Source of the DNA: Myxococcales bacterium
GTDB lineage: Bacteria; Myxococcota_A; Polyangia; Polyangiales; Polyangiaceae
Length of the DNA: 64,000 bases
Assembly: GCA_016794345.1 (NCBI GenBank)
Contig: JAEUKE010000026.1
Location: forward strand, 41,065-105,064
Reading direction: 5' to 3'
Part shown: one piece after another, positions 7,475-15,607 of the stretch
Layout of the letters: the number at the start of each line of letters is the position of its first letter
How positions within the stretch are numbered: position 1 is the first letter of the stretch
Program-made: the position numbers and the translations under genes
Notes under the pieces: model-generated
What the model was told of the DNA's origin: nothing
Database searches by the model: none
Seen by the model: the letters and a program-made list of their open reading frames with translations, nothing else

Positions 7475-9208
7475 ATGACTTCCTCGGAAGACCTCGTCGC
7501 CACGCGCACGCGCCCCTTCGCCACGACGGTGGCCGCCGGCGTCGCGGACGACGCTCGCAACGAGGTCGAGGCGGGTGACCTTCCGGGGCCCGGCTCGATC
7601 GTCGGCCACCACTATCGGCTGATGCGGCTCCTCGGGGAGGGCAACTTCGGCAAGGTCTACGTGGCCGAGCGCATCGATGTCCCCGAGCACCGCGTCGCGC
7701 TGAAGGTGCTCCCGCGCTCCTTCTACGTGGGCCGCAACGTCGAGCGCGAGCTCGTCATGCTCGCCAAGATCGGCCACCCACACGTCGTCCAGTTGATGGA
7801 CCACGGCATGACCAGCGACTACGTCTGGCTGACGATGCCCGTCTACGAGGGCGAGACGCTCGGCGAGCGCCTCGCACGCGGGCCGCTCGATCTCCGCGAG
7901 GCGCACGACATCTTCCTCCCCATCGCGCGCGCGCTCCAGGCCCTGCACGCGGCGGGCCTGCGTCACCAGGACGTGAAGCCCGAGAACATCTTCCTCGCGC
8001 GCTTCGCGGGCCGCATGCACCCCATCGTGCTCGACCTCGGCGTGGCCGCCGAAAAAGACGGCTCCTTCGTCGCGGGCACCGCCCTCTACGCTGCGCCCGA
8101 GCAGCTCGCCGCGATCCTCGACACCGAGAACGCGGAGGTGCCCCTCTCCGAGAAGATGGACGTGTATTGCTTCGGCGCGACCGTCCTCCGGTCCCTCGTC
8201 GGGGAGAAGCGGTTCCCGGGCGCCAAGGCGCTGACCAGGCGCCAGGTGATCGACAGCCACCAGGTGCGCGCGACGGCCCCGCTCGACGACGACGCGCTGC
8301 CCGAGCTAACCGACGAGCCGCGCCGGAAGCTCGTCCGCTACCTGTCCCGCTGGATGGCGATTCCCCCGGAGGAGCGCCCCGACATGAACGAGGTCGCGGA
8401 GCAGCTCGACGTCTTGCTCGAGCCCGAGCGCGAGCGCGAGCGCGCCGAAGAGATCGCGCGCTTCGCGCAGCGGCGGGCGCTCGCCCGCGCGCGTGTCGCG
8501 GCGGCGGTCGTGCTCGTGGCCGTCGCGGCGCTCGGCGGCGTGGCGTTGTGGAAGCGAGAGACGCTCCGGCTCGCGGGGGAGCTCGAAGAGGCGCGGACCC
8601 GCGGCGCGGAGTCGTTCGACAAGCTCGACACCTGCGTCGCCTCCCACGCGGTCGCCAAGCGCGAGGCGCAGGTGTGCACGGGCGAGCTCGAGCACGAGCG
8701 CGAGGAGCACGAAAAGACGCTCACCAGCCTCGCGGCCGCCAGCAAGGAGGGCGGCTGTGACGACGTGGTCGAGCAGATGCGCGATCTGCGCGGTCAGCTC
8801 AACCTCGAGCGCAAGAAACACGAGGAGGAGCTGAAGACCGAGCGCGAGGCGCACAGGGCCGAGATCGACAAGCTCACGCGCGACCTCCAGGCCGAGCGCG
8901 CTGCCCTCGAGGAGGAGCGCGCGGCCTGCGAGACCAGCAAGAAGGACCTCATGAGCGCGAACGAGAGCCTCAAGGCCGAGCGTGACGCGTGCGCCCTCGA
9001 GAAGCCCGCCGGCGGCGGGGGCGGGGGCTCGCTGCCGCCGGCAGGCAGCGGCTCCCCGGTGGCTCCGCCGTCGAGCGATCCTCCGGACGTTCCCTACGAT
9101 CCGGAGCCACCCAAGGCGCCGCTCGGCCCGCCCCAGCCTCCTCCGACGGCCGCCCCGACCACGCTCGCGAGCCCTCCGGACGACGCGGCGCCCGCCGAAG
9201 CTCAGTAA
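7475..9208 (+). CDS. Protein kinase-like receptor with altered catalytic motifs, one TM and long coiled coil
   Basis: 577 residues. The kinase domain (about 45-315) has an intact Gly loop (GEGNFG, 54-59) and Lys77. However, the catalytic HRD reads HQD (164-166) and DFG reads DLG (187-189); the catalytic Asp166 and metal-binding Asp187 remain, so weak activity or a pseudokinase are both possible. A transmembrane helix at about 341-359 is followed by about 160 residues of Glu/Lys/Arg-rich coiled coil (361-520) with scattered Cys, and a Pro-rich tail. The coiled coil should be periplasmic. ATG 7475, directly after GGGCGGGAG, is preferred over the in-frame GTG at 7433. Confidence 0.85.
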   Translation: MTSSEDLVATRTRPFATTVAAGVADDARNEVEAGDLPGPGSIVGHHYRLMRLLGEGNFGKVYVAERIDVPEHRVALKVLPRSFYVGRNVERELVMLAKIGHPHVVQLMDHGMTSDYVWLTMPVYEGETLGERLARGPLDLREAHDIFLPIARALQALHAAGLRHQDVKPENIFLARFAGRMHPIVLDLGVAAEKDGSFVAGTALYAAPEQLAAILDTENAEVPLSEKMDVYCFGATVLRSLVGEKRFPGAKALTRRQVIDSHQVRATAPLDDDALPELTDEPRRKLVRYLSRWMAIPPEERPDMNEVAEQLDVLLEPERERERAEEIARFAQRRALARARVAAAVVLVAVAALGGVALWKRETLRLAGELEEARTRGAESFDKLDTCVASHAVAKREAQVCTGELEHEREEHEKTLTSLAAASKEGGCDDVVEQMRDLRGQLNLERKKHEEELKTEREAHRAEIDKLTRDLQAERAALEEERAACETSKKDLMSANESLKAERDACALEKPAGGGGGGSLPPAGSGSPVAPPSSDPPDVPYDPEPPKAPLGPPQPPPTAAPTTLASPPDDAAPAEAQ

Positions 9209-9217
9209 GGCGGCGCC

Positions 9218-10003
9218 TTGCCCGACCGCTTCCACCCCGTCGCCCTCGTGTCCGGCGCTGCCGAGGGGCTCGGCGCCGCGTTCGCGCGGAGCCTGGCCCG
9301 GCGTGGCTGCGATCTCGTCCTCCTCGACCGCAAAGGGCCCGAGCTCGAGGCGGTGAGCGCCGAGCTCCGGGCGACGTTTGCGGTGAACGTGCGGCCGCTC
9401 GTCGAGGATCTCGCGGACCCTTCTTCTGCCCACCGCGTCGAGGTGGCGTGCCGATCCCTCGACCTCGGGCTGGTCGTGCTGAACGCGGCCGAGGCCCGCG
9501 TGGGCGACGTGGTGGCGACGCCGTTCGCCGACGCGTGCCGGGTGATCGACACGAACATCAAGGGCAGCCTCGGCCTCGTTTGCGCCGTCGTCCCGGGGAT
9601 GCAGGCGCGCCGGCGCGGAGCGGTCCTCATCGTCGGCTCCAACGCGGGGCTGATCGGACACACGCGGACCGCCGTCTACGGCGCCACGAAGGCCTTCGGC
9701 GTCCGCCTGGGCGAGTCGCTCTTCGCCGAGCTCGCGCCGTTCGGCGTGGACGTTCGCGTCGCGTGCCCGGGCGCCGTCTCCACGCCGGCCTTCGCGCGCT
9801 CCGGGGCGCGCGTCTGGGCGCCGCTCGTTGCGCCTCCAACCGTCGTGGCCGAGCAGGCGCTCGCGTCCTTCGACGCCCCCGGGCCGGTGGTCGTCCTCGG
9901 CCGGTCCAACCGCGCCCTCATGGCGGGGCTCCGCGCCTTGCCACGCCGCCTGGCGGTGCGCCTCCTCGACCGTGTGATGCGCGCGACCTACCCGGAGGGC
10001 TGA
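9218..10003 (+). CDS. Short-chain dehydrogenase/reductase (SDR)
   Basis: 261 residues, the usual length for a classical SDR. The nucleotide-binding motif is SGAAEGLG (12-19), with NAA at 89-91 in place of NNAG, Asn113, and the catalytic Ser141, Tyr154 and Lys158 (YGATK). It should use NAD(P)H to reduce or oxidise a carbonyl or alcohol; the substrate cannot be told. The start is a TTG at 9218, with AAGGCGG just upstream and 9 bp after the kinase stop, so the gene is probably cotranscribed with the kinase. The C-terminus is basic and lacks a membrane anchor. Confidence 0.85.
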   Translation: MPDRFHPVALVSGAAEGLGAAFARSLARRGCDLVLLDRKGPELEAVSAELRATFAVNVRPLVEDLADPSSAHRVEVACRSLDLGLVVLNAAEARVGDVVATPFADACRVIDTNIKGSLGLVCAVVPGMQARRRGAVLIVGSNAGLIGHTRTAVYGATKAFGVRLGESLFAELAPFGVDVRVACPGAVSTPAFARSGARVWAPLVAPPTVVAEQALASFDAPGPVVVLGRSNRALMAGLRALPRRLAVRLLDRVMRATYPEG

Positions 10004-10036
10004 GCCGGGGACCCGGTTCGGGCTTCCCCGGGCTCG
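10003..10036 (+). terminator. Hairpin after the SDR gene, possible terminator
   Basis: GAGCC-GGGGA pairs with TCCCC-GGCTC with one bulged G and a 13-nt loop, beginning at the end of the SDR stop codon. There is no T-run. A terminator or RNA-end hairpin is a guess from position. Confidence 0.3.
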
Positions 10037-10076
10037 CCTTCCGTATGGGCATCATTCGCGCTAGGGTCAGAGCCGG

Positions 10077-11042
10077 ATGTCGCTAACCCGGCGCGAAGCA
10101 CTGCGGCGGCTCGGAGCCGCCGGCCTCGTCCTCGGCGGCTCGGCCGCCGCGGCGAAGCTCCTCCACGACCCCGGAGGGCTCGATCTCGCGCGCTCGCAGA
10201 TCAAGCCGCAGACACGCGACTACCGCCTCCCCGTCGGCGGCGAGCTGCCCGCCATGGCGATCGCGCGGAACGAGACGGACCCGGCGCGGCTCGTCCAGAA
10301 GGCGGTCGAGGCCCTGGGCGGGATGCGACGGTTCGTCTCGCGCGGCGACGTGGTGGTGGTCAAGCCCAACATCGGCTGGGATCGCACGCCGGCGCACGCG
10401 GCCAACACGAACCCCCACGTCGTGGCCGAGGTCGTGCGGCTCGCGTACGACGCGGGCGCCAAACACGTCGTCGTGACGGACGCGTCCTGCAACGAGCCGA
10501 ACCGGTGCTTCCAGCGCTCCGGCATCTGGAAGGCCGCGTACGACGTGGGCGCGGAGGTCGTGCTCCCGGGCGAGCACCGCTTCCGGCGCATGCGCCTCAA
10601 GGGGGAGGTGCTCGACGAGTGGCCGGTCTTCACGCCGCTCGTGAACGCCGACAAGGTCATCAACGTCCCGGTAGCCAAGCACCACAACCTCGCCGGCTTC
10701 ACCGCGGCGATGAAAAACTGGTACGGCCTGCTCGGCGGGCGTCGCAACCGTCTCCATCAGAACATCGACGTCTCCATCGCGGACCTGGCCACCTTCCTGC
10801 AGCCGACGCTCACCGTGGTGGACGCCGTGCGGGTGCTCCTGCGCAACGGTCCGCAGGGCGGCAACATCGCCGACGCGAAGGACTTCTTCACGGTCATCGC
10901 CTCGACCGATCAGGTCGCGGCGGACGCGCTCGCCTGCACCTTCATCGGCAAGACGCCCGAGGAGATCCCGTACATCAAGATGGGGGCGGAAAGAGGGCTG
11001 GGGACGATGAACTGGCGAGACCTCTCGGTGGTCGAGGTCTGA
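10077..11042 (+). CDS. Tat-exported DUF362 protein
   Basis: 321 residues. A twin-arginine signal (TRREALRRLGAAGLVLGG) indicates export as a folded protein. The body matches DUF362: VVVKPNIGWDRTP, the HVVAEVVRLAYDAG helix, VTDASCNEP, and the VINVPVAKHH and FTAAMKNWYG segments. DUF362 proteins are often found with iron-sulfur proteins, and an electron-transfer or metal role is suspected but unproven. The next gene starts one base after the stop and encodes a membrane polyferredoxin, so the pair is very likely one functional unit. No 4Fe-4S Cys cluster is present in this protein itself. Confidence 0.85.
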   Translation: MSLTRREALRRLGAAGLVLGGSAAAAKLLHDPGGLDLARSQIKPQTRDYRLPVGGELPAMAIARNETDPARLVQKAVEALGGMRRFVSRGDVVVVKPNIGWDRTPAHAANTNPHVVAEVVRLAYDAGAKHVVVTDASCNEPNRCFQRSGIWKAAYDVGAEVVLPGEHRFRRMRLKGEVLDEWPVFTPLVNADKVINVPVAKHHNLAGFTAAMKNWYGLLGGRRNRLHQNIDVSIADLATFLQPTLTVVDAVRVLLRNGPQGGNIADAKDFFTVIASTDQVAADALACTFIGKTPEEIPYIKMGAERGLGTMNWRDLSVVEV

Positions 11043-11043
11043 C

Positions 11044-12804
11044 ATGCTCGCCGCAGCGCGCAGCAAGATCGTGAAGCTCTGGACCGGCGCCAAGCGCCCT
11101 GGCTCCGGGCTGCCCGCCCGCCGCATCATCCGCGTGCTCGTGTGGGCGCGCCGCTTCGCCCAGACGGGGTTCCTCGCGCTCTTTCTGTACCTCCTCTTCG
11201 AGACGGGCTTCCGCGGCTCGTTTGCGGCGGAGGGGGAGCGCATCCGCGTCGGGCTGCCGGTCGAGGGCTTCCTGCTGGCGGACCCGTTCGTCGGCGCGAT
11301 GACGGTTCTGTCGACACACACGGTGTACCGCGGGCTCGCGTGGAGCGTCGGCATCGTCGCGCTCACCCTCCTGTTCGGCCGCGTCTTCTGCGGGTGGATT
11401 TGCCCCTTCGGCACGCTCCACCACTTCTTCGGGTGGATCTTCCCCTCGCGGTACCTGAAGGGCGGCCGGCGGGTCGAGCAGAACAAGACCCACCCGGCGC
11501 GCCAGCGCGTGAAGTACTACCTGATGATCGCGTTCCTCGCGGCGTCGGCGACCGGCAGCGCGATCGGCGGGCTCTTCGATCCCATCTGCGTCGCCGTCCG
11601 CGCCATCGGCCTCGGGGTCATCCCCGCGGCCCAATACATCGCCGGTCGCGCCAACGACGGCGCCGCCGCGACGGGCGTCCAGGCCGTCCAGCAGACGGGC
11701 GATCGCGCGCAGGACTTCCTCGCGCAGTCCGTCTGGCAGAACAAGCAGTTCTATTTTCACCAGACGTGGTTCATCGTCACGCTGTTCGTCGCCATCCTCT
11801 TCATGAACCGCTTCATCCCGCGGTTCTGGTGTCGCGTGCTCTGCCCGCTCGGCGCGTTCCTGGGCGTCATCGCCAAACACGCGCTCTTCGGCATGGAGAA
11901 GGACCACGCGAAGTGCACGGACTGCAACCTGTGCCTCGTGCACTGCCAGGGCGCGGACAGCCCGCAGGGCGGCGTGAAGTGGCGGCAGGACGAGTGCCAC
12001 ATGTGCATGAACTGCGAGTCGGCCTGTCCGGAGGACGTGATCAAGTTCCGCTTCCTCCCGGGCCGAACGAGCACGATCGGCGAGCCCGATCTCGCGCGCC
12101 GCACGGCGATGGCGACGGCCGCCGCGGGCGCGGTGGCCATCCCCGCGACCCGTATCGCCGACGTCATCGACGCGAACTATGACCATCGTGTCATTCGTCC
12201 GCCGGGCTCGGTGGAGGAGCGCGAGTTCCTCGAGCGGTGCATCCGCTGCGCGGAGTGCATGAAGGTCTGCCCGAACAACGCGCTGCACCCGGCCTGGTTC
12301 GAGGCGGGCGTCGAGGGCGTGTGGACGCCCATCCTCATCCCCCGCATCGGCTACTGCGAGCACTCCTGCGTGCTCTGCGGTCAGGTGTGCCCGACGGGCG
12401 CCATCCAGAAGATCACCGAAGAGCAGAAGCTCGGGATCGACCAGAAGCCGATCAGCATCGGCACCGCCTTCTTCGACCAGGGTCGCTGCCTGCCGTGGTC
12501 CATGGGCACGCCGTGTATCGTGTGTGAGGAGTTCTGCCCGACCTCGCCGAAGGCCATCTGGGCGGAGGAGCTCGACGTCCCCAAGCGCTCGGCCGTCCCC
12601 GGCGAGAACGGGGCCGAGCCGCCGATGGAGACCGTGCGCGTGAAGCGCCCCCACGTGGACCCGTCGCTCTGCATCGGCTGCGGCGCCTGCGAGAAGGTCT
12701 GCCCCATCCAGGACAAGCCCGCCGTCTACGTGACAAGCGTCGGCGAGACGCGCTCGAAGACCAACGTCATCCTGCTCGAGAACACGAGCTACACGCAGGG
12801 CTGA
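11044..12804 (+). CDS. Membrane polyferredoxin (NapH/NosR-like 4Fe-4S protein)
   Basis: 586 residues. The N-terminal membrane part has several helices and the two cytoplasmic CxxxCP motifs typical of NapH/NosR-like proteins (Cys116/Cys120 in FCGWICPFG, and WCRVLCPLG at 262-270). A soluble part follows with many ferredoxin-type Cys groups near 291-301, 318-328, 399-409, 438-449, 482-498 and about 540-551. It could carry electrons between the quinone pool or cytoplasm and a periplasmic acceptor. An internal Tat-like segment (ARRTAMATAAAGAVAIPA, 351-368) is odd and hints at a fused exported ferredoxin. Operon with the DUF362 gene. Confidence 0.85.
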   Translation: MLAAARSKIVKLWTGAKRPGSGLPARRIIRVLVWARRFAQTGFLALFLYLLFETGFRGSFAAEGERIRVGLPVEGFLLADPFVGAMTVLSTHTVYRGLAWSVGIVALTLLFGRVFCGWICPFGTLHHFFGWIFPSRYLKGGRRVEQNKTHPARQRVKYYLMIAFLAASATGSAIGGLFDPICVAVRAIGLGVIPAAQYIAGRANDGAAATGVQAVQQTGDRAQDFLAQSVWQNKQFYFHQTWFIVTLFVAILFMNRFIPRFWCRVLCPLGAFLGVIAKHALFGMEKDHAKCTDCNLCLVHCQGADSPQGGVKWRQDECHMCMNCESACPEDVIKFRFLPGRTSTIGEPDLARRTAMATAAAGAVAIPATRIADVIDANYDHRVIRPPGSVEEREFLERCIRCAECMKVCPNNALHPAWFEAGVEGVWTPILIPRIGYCEHSCVLCGQVCPTGAIQKITEEQKLGIDQKPISIGTAFFDQGRCLPWSMGTPCIVCEEFCPTSPKAIWAEELDVPKRSAVPGENGAEPPMETVRVKRPHVDPSLCIGCGACEKVCPIQDKPAVYVTSVGETRSKTNVILLENTSYTQG

Positions 12805-12808
12805 CGGG

Positions 12809-14095
12809 TCACTCTGTGGCGCAGGGCTCGGACGTGCGGCTCTCCCCCGAGAAGACGAAGCCGCCCATGTCACCCACGCCGCGCTCGACGTAAGCCACGT
12901 AGCCGTCGTCCTCCGCGCGGTCGTCGTGGACGATCTGCGGGCGGCCCGCGGCTCCGCCGTCGTCTTCGAAGGACTGGGGCAGGTCCGGCGGGATCTCGAG
13001 CGCAGGCAAGGCTTGTTTCTCCGAGAGAGTCGGTGCGGGCAGGTGAAACCGGCGACCGCCCGCCTGGACCGTGACGGCATCGCCCACGTCCACCATGCCG
13101 CGCTCCGGGCGCGCCTCCCCGATGCGGTAGCTCGAGCCCGTCTCGTCGACGAGAGGGATCCGTAGCCGGACCGGGTTCCAGGTGGTCGTCGCGCTCTGCG
13201 TGGCCGTGGAGAAGGTACACACGTCCATGTCGACCAGGCGCAGCTCGGCGGCGACCGTGCCGATCGGCAGGGCCGGCAGCTCCACCTGGATCGTGAGCGG
13301 GGCCGGGACCAGCTCGATGGGCAGCCCGGGCACATTTGCGTTGTGTCCCCGCCAGCCACGGTGAGACCAGACCGTGCTTCCCTCGAGGTAATAGACGCTC
13401 GGATACGAGGGCGCTGCCACGGTGATATCGATGGCGCGAGAGCCGACCGACGTGGTGGGGAAGGTGATCGCGGCCGAGCCGTCCGTCACGTGGGACACCT
13501 CCGCGTAGTCGAACGCCTGCAGGCGGTCGGCGCCATACCCCATCCCGTAGACGAATGAGGTCGGTGACGAGGGGCAGCCGACGTACGCGTCGTTCTCGAG
13601 CGTGACCGGCAGGTTCTCGGAGCTGACCGCCGGGAGGCACTCCGCGAGCACCGAATAGCGAGTGAGCGCCGGCGCCGAGGCTTGTGTCACCGTCAGTCGG
13701 ATCGGCGGGTTGTCGCTCGTGCTCGGCGGCGCGTGGAGGATGAACCGAGCGCGCTCCATCCCCTCGGTCACGCGGATCGCGTCGAGGCGCCAAGCGCCGT
13801 CGATCGTGACGTGTCTCCAGATCACGCTCACCGTGTCCCCTGGCGCTGCTTCCACCCTGAGGCCCTTTGGGCTCGAGACGTGACGCGATCGCAAGCTACC
13901 GGACGCATCGTGGACGAGGACGTCGAGCTCGCCCAACGGCTCACCGGTTATCCTCGCCACCTCGACGGTCAAGGTGGGCGCGCTCGGAGCCTCCCCACCC
14001 TCGCCGTCCCCCGGGGACCGGATGACGTCGCTGCCGCACCCCCAACAGAGCAAGACGATGCCGGCCAGGAGCCGACGACGAACCCCAATAAGCAT
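12809..14095 (-). CDS. Large lipoprotein, unknown function
   Basis: 428 residues. Signal peptide with lipobox ending at Cys20 (LLCWGC). The mature protein looks all-beta, with repeated short hydrophobic strands (LTVEVARITGEPLGELDVLV, PLTIQVELPALPIGTVAAEL), suggesting Ig-like or carboxypeptidase-regulatory-like modules on the cell surface. No enzyme motif is seen and no family is recognised. The gene is convergent with the polyferredoxin, 4 bp apart. Confidence 0.7.
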   Translation of the reverse strand: MLIGVRRRLLAGIVLLCWGCGSDVIRSPGDGEGGEAPSAPTLTVEVARITGEPLGELDVLVHDASGSLRSRHVSSPKGLRVEAAPGDTVSVIWRHVTIDGAWRLDAIRVTEGMERARFILHAPPSTSDNPPIRLTVTQASAPALTRYSVLAECLPAVSSENLPVTLENDAYVGCPSSPTSFVYGMGYGADRLQAFDYAEVSHVTDGSAAITFPTTSVGSRAIDITVAAPSYPSVYYLEGSTVWSHRGWRGHNANVPGLPIELVPAPLTIQVELPALPIGTVAAELRLVDMDVCTFSTATQSATTTWNPVRLRIPLVDETGSSYRIGEARPERGMVDVGDAVTVQAGGRRFHLPAPTLSEKQALPALEIPPDLPQSFEDDGGAAGRPQIVHDDRAEDDGYVAYVERGVGDMGGFVFSGESRTSEPCATE

Positions 14096-14230
14096 ACCTG
14101 AGGTTATGCGGGGGACGGGGCTCGACTGACCTCAAAGCGGATCAAGCCGCCGCGGCTGCGACGCCAATCGCGGAGCGAGCCGGAACGGAGAGGGAAGACG
14201 GGACCGGGAACGCCTCGCCCTTTGCAGCCG

Positions 14231-14374
14231 TCACCACCGCGCGCGGAAGAGCGTCAGGCCGGAGACCTCGTCGTCGCTCCGGCTGACCTCGAGCTCGATG
14301 CCGAGGTGGACGCAGCGCACGGTGTCGATGGCCGTGCCTCGGAGCACCTCGGAGGGCGCGCCGACGACCCGCCG
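14231..14374 (-). pseudogene. Possible remnant of a protein-coding gene (C-terminal fragment)
   Basis: A 47-codon open stretch ends in TGA at 14231-14233. Nearly every third codon base is G or C and the amino-acid mix is protein-like (APSEVLRGTAIDTVRCVHLG, then IELEVSRSDDEVSGLTLFR), unlike the Arg-rich frames around it. An in-frame TGA at 14375-14377 separates it from another short coding-like stretch (DPDRGVVFATAS). The simplest reading is a decayed gene tail; a very short gene starting at the GTG near 14347 is possible. Confidence 0.35.
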
Positions 14375-14482
14375 TCAACTCGCCGTCGCAAACACGACTC
14401 CGCGATCAGGGTCGGAGGGCGCTCACGCTCGCTCGCAGCGAGCTTGGCCCAGCGGCACGAGGCGTGCATTACATGCCGGTAT

Positions 14483-14569
14483 CGTAGGCACCACGAAAAG
14501 GCCGCGGGTCGCGGCGCCCTCCCGGGTTGTGGTGGTATAGGCCCGGTTCGACTCCGGGGCCTACGACCA
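14483..14569 (+). ncRNA. tRNA-like element with T-arm, acceptor complement and CCA, no clear D-arm
   Basis: The 3' part is that of a tRNA: a perfect 5-bp T-stem and 7-nt T-loop (CCCGG TTCGACT CCGGG, 14542-14558), then GCCTACG and ACCA (to 14569). GCCTACG pairs exactly with CGTAGGC at 14483-14489, giving an 87-nt molecule with a 7-bp acceptor stem, a class-II tRNA length. However, no canonical D-arm or anticodon arm can be drawn. Instead, ACCAC (14490-14494) can pair with GTGGT (14532-14536), with a GCCGC/GCGGC hairpin inside. It may be a decayed tRNA, an attachment-site remnant, or an unusual tRNA-like RNA. No anticodon is assigned. The rest of the 645-bp gap (14096-14740) shows only the gene remnant and the hairpin listed next. 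Confidence 0.4.
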
Positions 14570-14592
14570 AGTCTTCCAAAGGACAAAACAAA

Positions 14593-14663
14593 ACCCCGCA
14601 GGACGCGGAAAACGGAGGGGGCGGAGAGCGAGACTGTCGCCGTCTCCCGCGGTCCTGCGGGGT
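14593..14663 (+). terminator. Long inverted repeat downstream of the tRNA-like element
   Basis: ACCCCGCAGGAC (14593-14604) is exactly repeated in inverse at 14652-14663; GCGG/CCGC extends the stem by 4 bp past a bulged G. The loop of about 38 nt contains further short inverted repeats. It sits 24 nt after the CCA of the tRNA-like element. It could end that transcript or be part of a longer structured RNA; no clean T-run follows. Confidence 0.35.
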
Positions 14664-14740
14664 CTCTGTTCAAGACTGCGTCTCGATCTGGGTTTTCTTA
14701 ACGACGGCCGTGGCGGATTTGGGGCGGCGCGCTGTCGGGC

Positions 14741-15592
14741 TCAGAAGCTCGCGCGGCCGGCGACGATGTCCGCGAACGCCGGGCGCATGCGGAACCAGCC
14801 GGCGTAGGCGGTCTTCGGTGCGGCTCCGCGCATGTCGGATACCCGATGCTCGAGCTCGTGCGAGAGCCGGAAGAGGACCGCGTCGCCGAGGCCCAGGTTG
14901 GGCACGGACGCGAGGAGGGAGCCGGTGCGCACGCTGCGGATCGCGAGCTCGCCGCCTTCGTAGCGCTCGCCGCTCAGGTTCACGCTCATCGCGACCATCC
15001 GGCCCATCACCATGTCGGTGTGCCAGGCGTCGCGGTGGTCTGTGCCGGGGACCAGGCGATAGATGCGCCCTTCGAAGCAGCCGATCGTGCCACAGCCGGT
15101 GATCCGGTCGACCACGTCGAAGAGCCGCGGATCGTTCATCAGGTGCATGAGCCGCTCGGTGAGCGCGCACGGCGTCAGGCAGAGCTCGGAGCCGAGCTCG
15201 CCGTGAGACTTGGGGGCGAAGCCCGAGTCGGGCATTTCTCGCTCGACCAGATCGAGCAGGGTGGGGGAGAAGAACCCCTTCAGCTTGACCCAGTCGTGGC
15301 GCGTGAAGTTCTCTCTCGCAGCGACGATGACGGAGTCGTCGACGTTCGTGGGGAGCCCGTCCGGCGCGAGGACGATGGGCGAGCCGCGTCTGGCGACGAC
15401 GCCGGCCAAGGCCGCCAGAGCTCCGCGCGAAGCCTCGGTGTCGGAGGCCCCGAGGGTGGCCGCGATCTCCTCGGCGGGGATCCCCAGGGCGAGCAGCGAG
15501 GTGAGGTCGCTCTCGAGGGGAACGTAACCTTCCCGCTCGACTCGGCGCGCGAGGGCGGAGAGCAGGGCGTGCGTGGGGATGCAGGTGCCCAT
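14741..15592 (-). CDS. 2-oxoglutarate/Fe(II)-type dioxygenase-like protein
   Basis: 283 residues. The C-terminal half has the jelly-roll oxygenase pattern: HTD at 191-193 as the HxD iron ligands, the strand VAMSVNLSGERYEGGELAIR, GDAVLFRLSHELEH with the distal iron ligand His249, and a final strand TAYAGWFRMRP. Residues 1-85 form a separate helical part (EEIAATLGASDTEASRGALAAL) that could be a small recognition domain. Substrate unknown; such enzymes hydroxylate small molecules or residues. It lies 15 bp downstream of a Cys-rich lipoprotein gene, probably in one operon. Confidence 0.75.
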   Translation of the reverse strand: MGTCIPTHALLSALARRVEREGYVPLESDLTSLLALGIPAEEIAATLGASDTEASRGALAALAGVVARRGSPIVLAPDGLPTNVDDSVIVAARENFTRHDWVKLKGFFSPTLLDLVEREMPDSGFAPKSHGELGSELCLTPCALTERLMHLMNDPRLFDVVDRITGCGTIGCFEGRIYRLVPGTDHRDAWHTDMVMGRMVAMSVNLSGERYEGGELAIRSVRTGSLLASVPNLGLGDAVLFRLSHELEHRVSDMRGAAPKTAYAGWFRMRPAFADIVAGRASF

Positions 15593-15607
15593 GCCGTCGC
15601 GCTCGGC

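Noticed and set aside
10975..13359. 794-codon minus-strand frame across the polyferredoxin gene
   Set aside because: Antisense to a gene with many Cys motifs; product is His/Arg/Ala-rich with no domain. Shadow frame.
14483..14663. tmRNA or RNase P RNA at the tRNA-like element
   Set aside because: No tmRNA 5' consensus, tag reading frame or RNase P conserved regions could be found.
14254..14673. 139-codon minus frame covering the tRNA-like element
   Set aside because: Arg/Ser/Pro-rich, crosses the structured RNA region and shares no property with real genes here.
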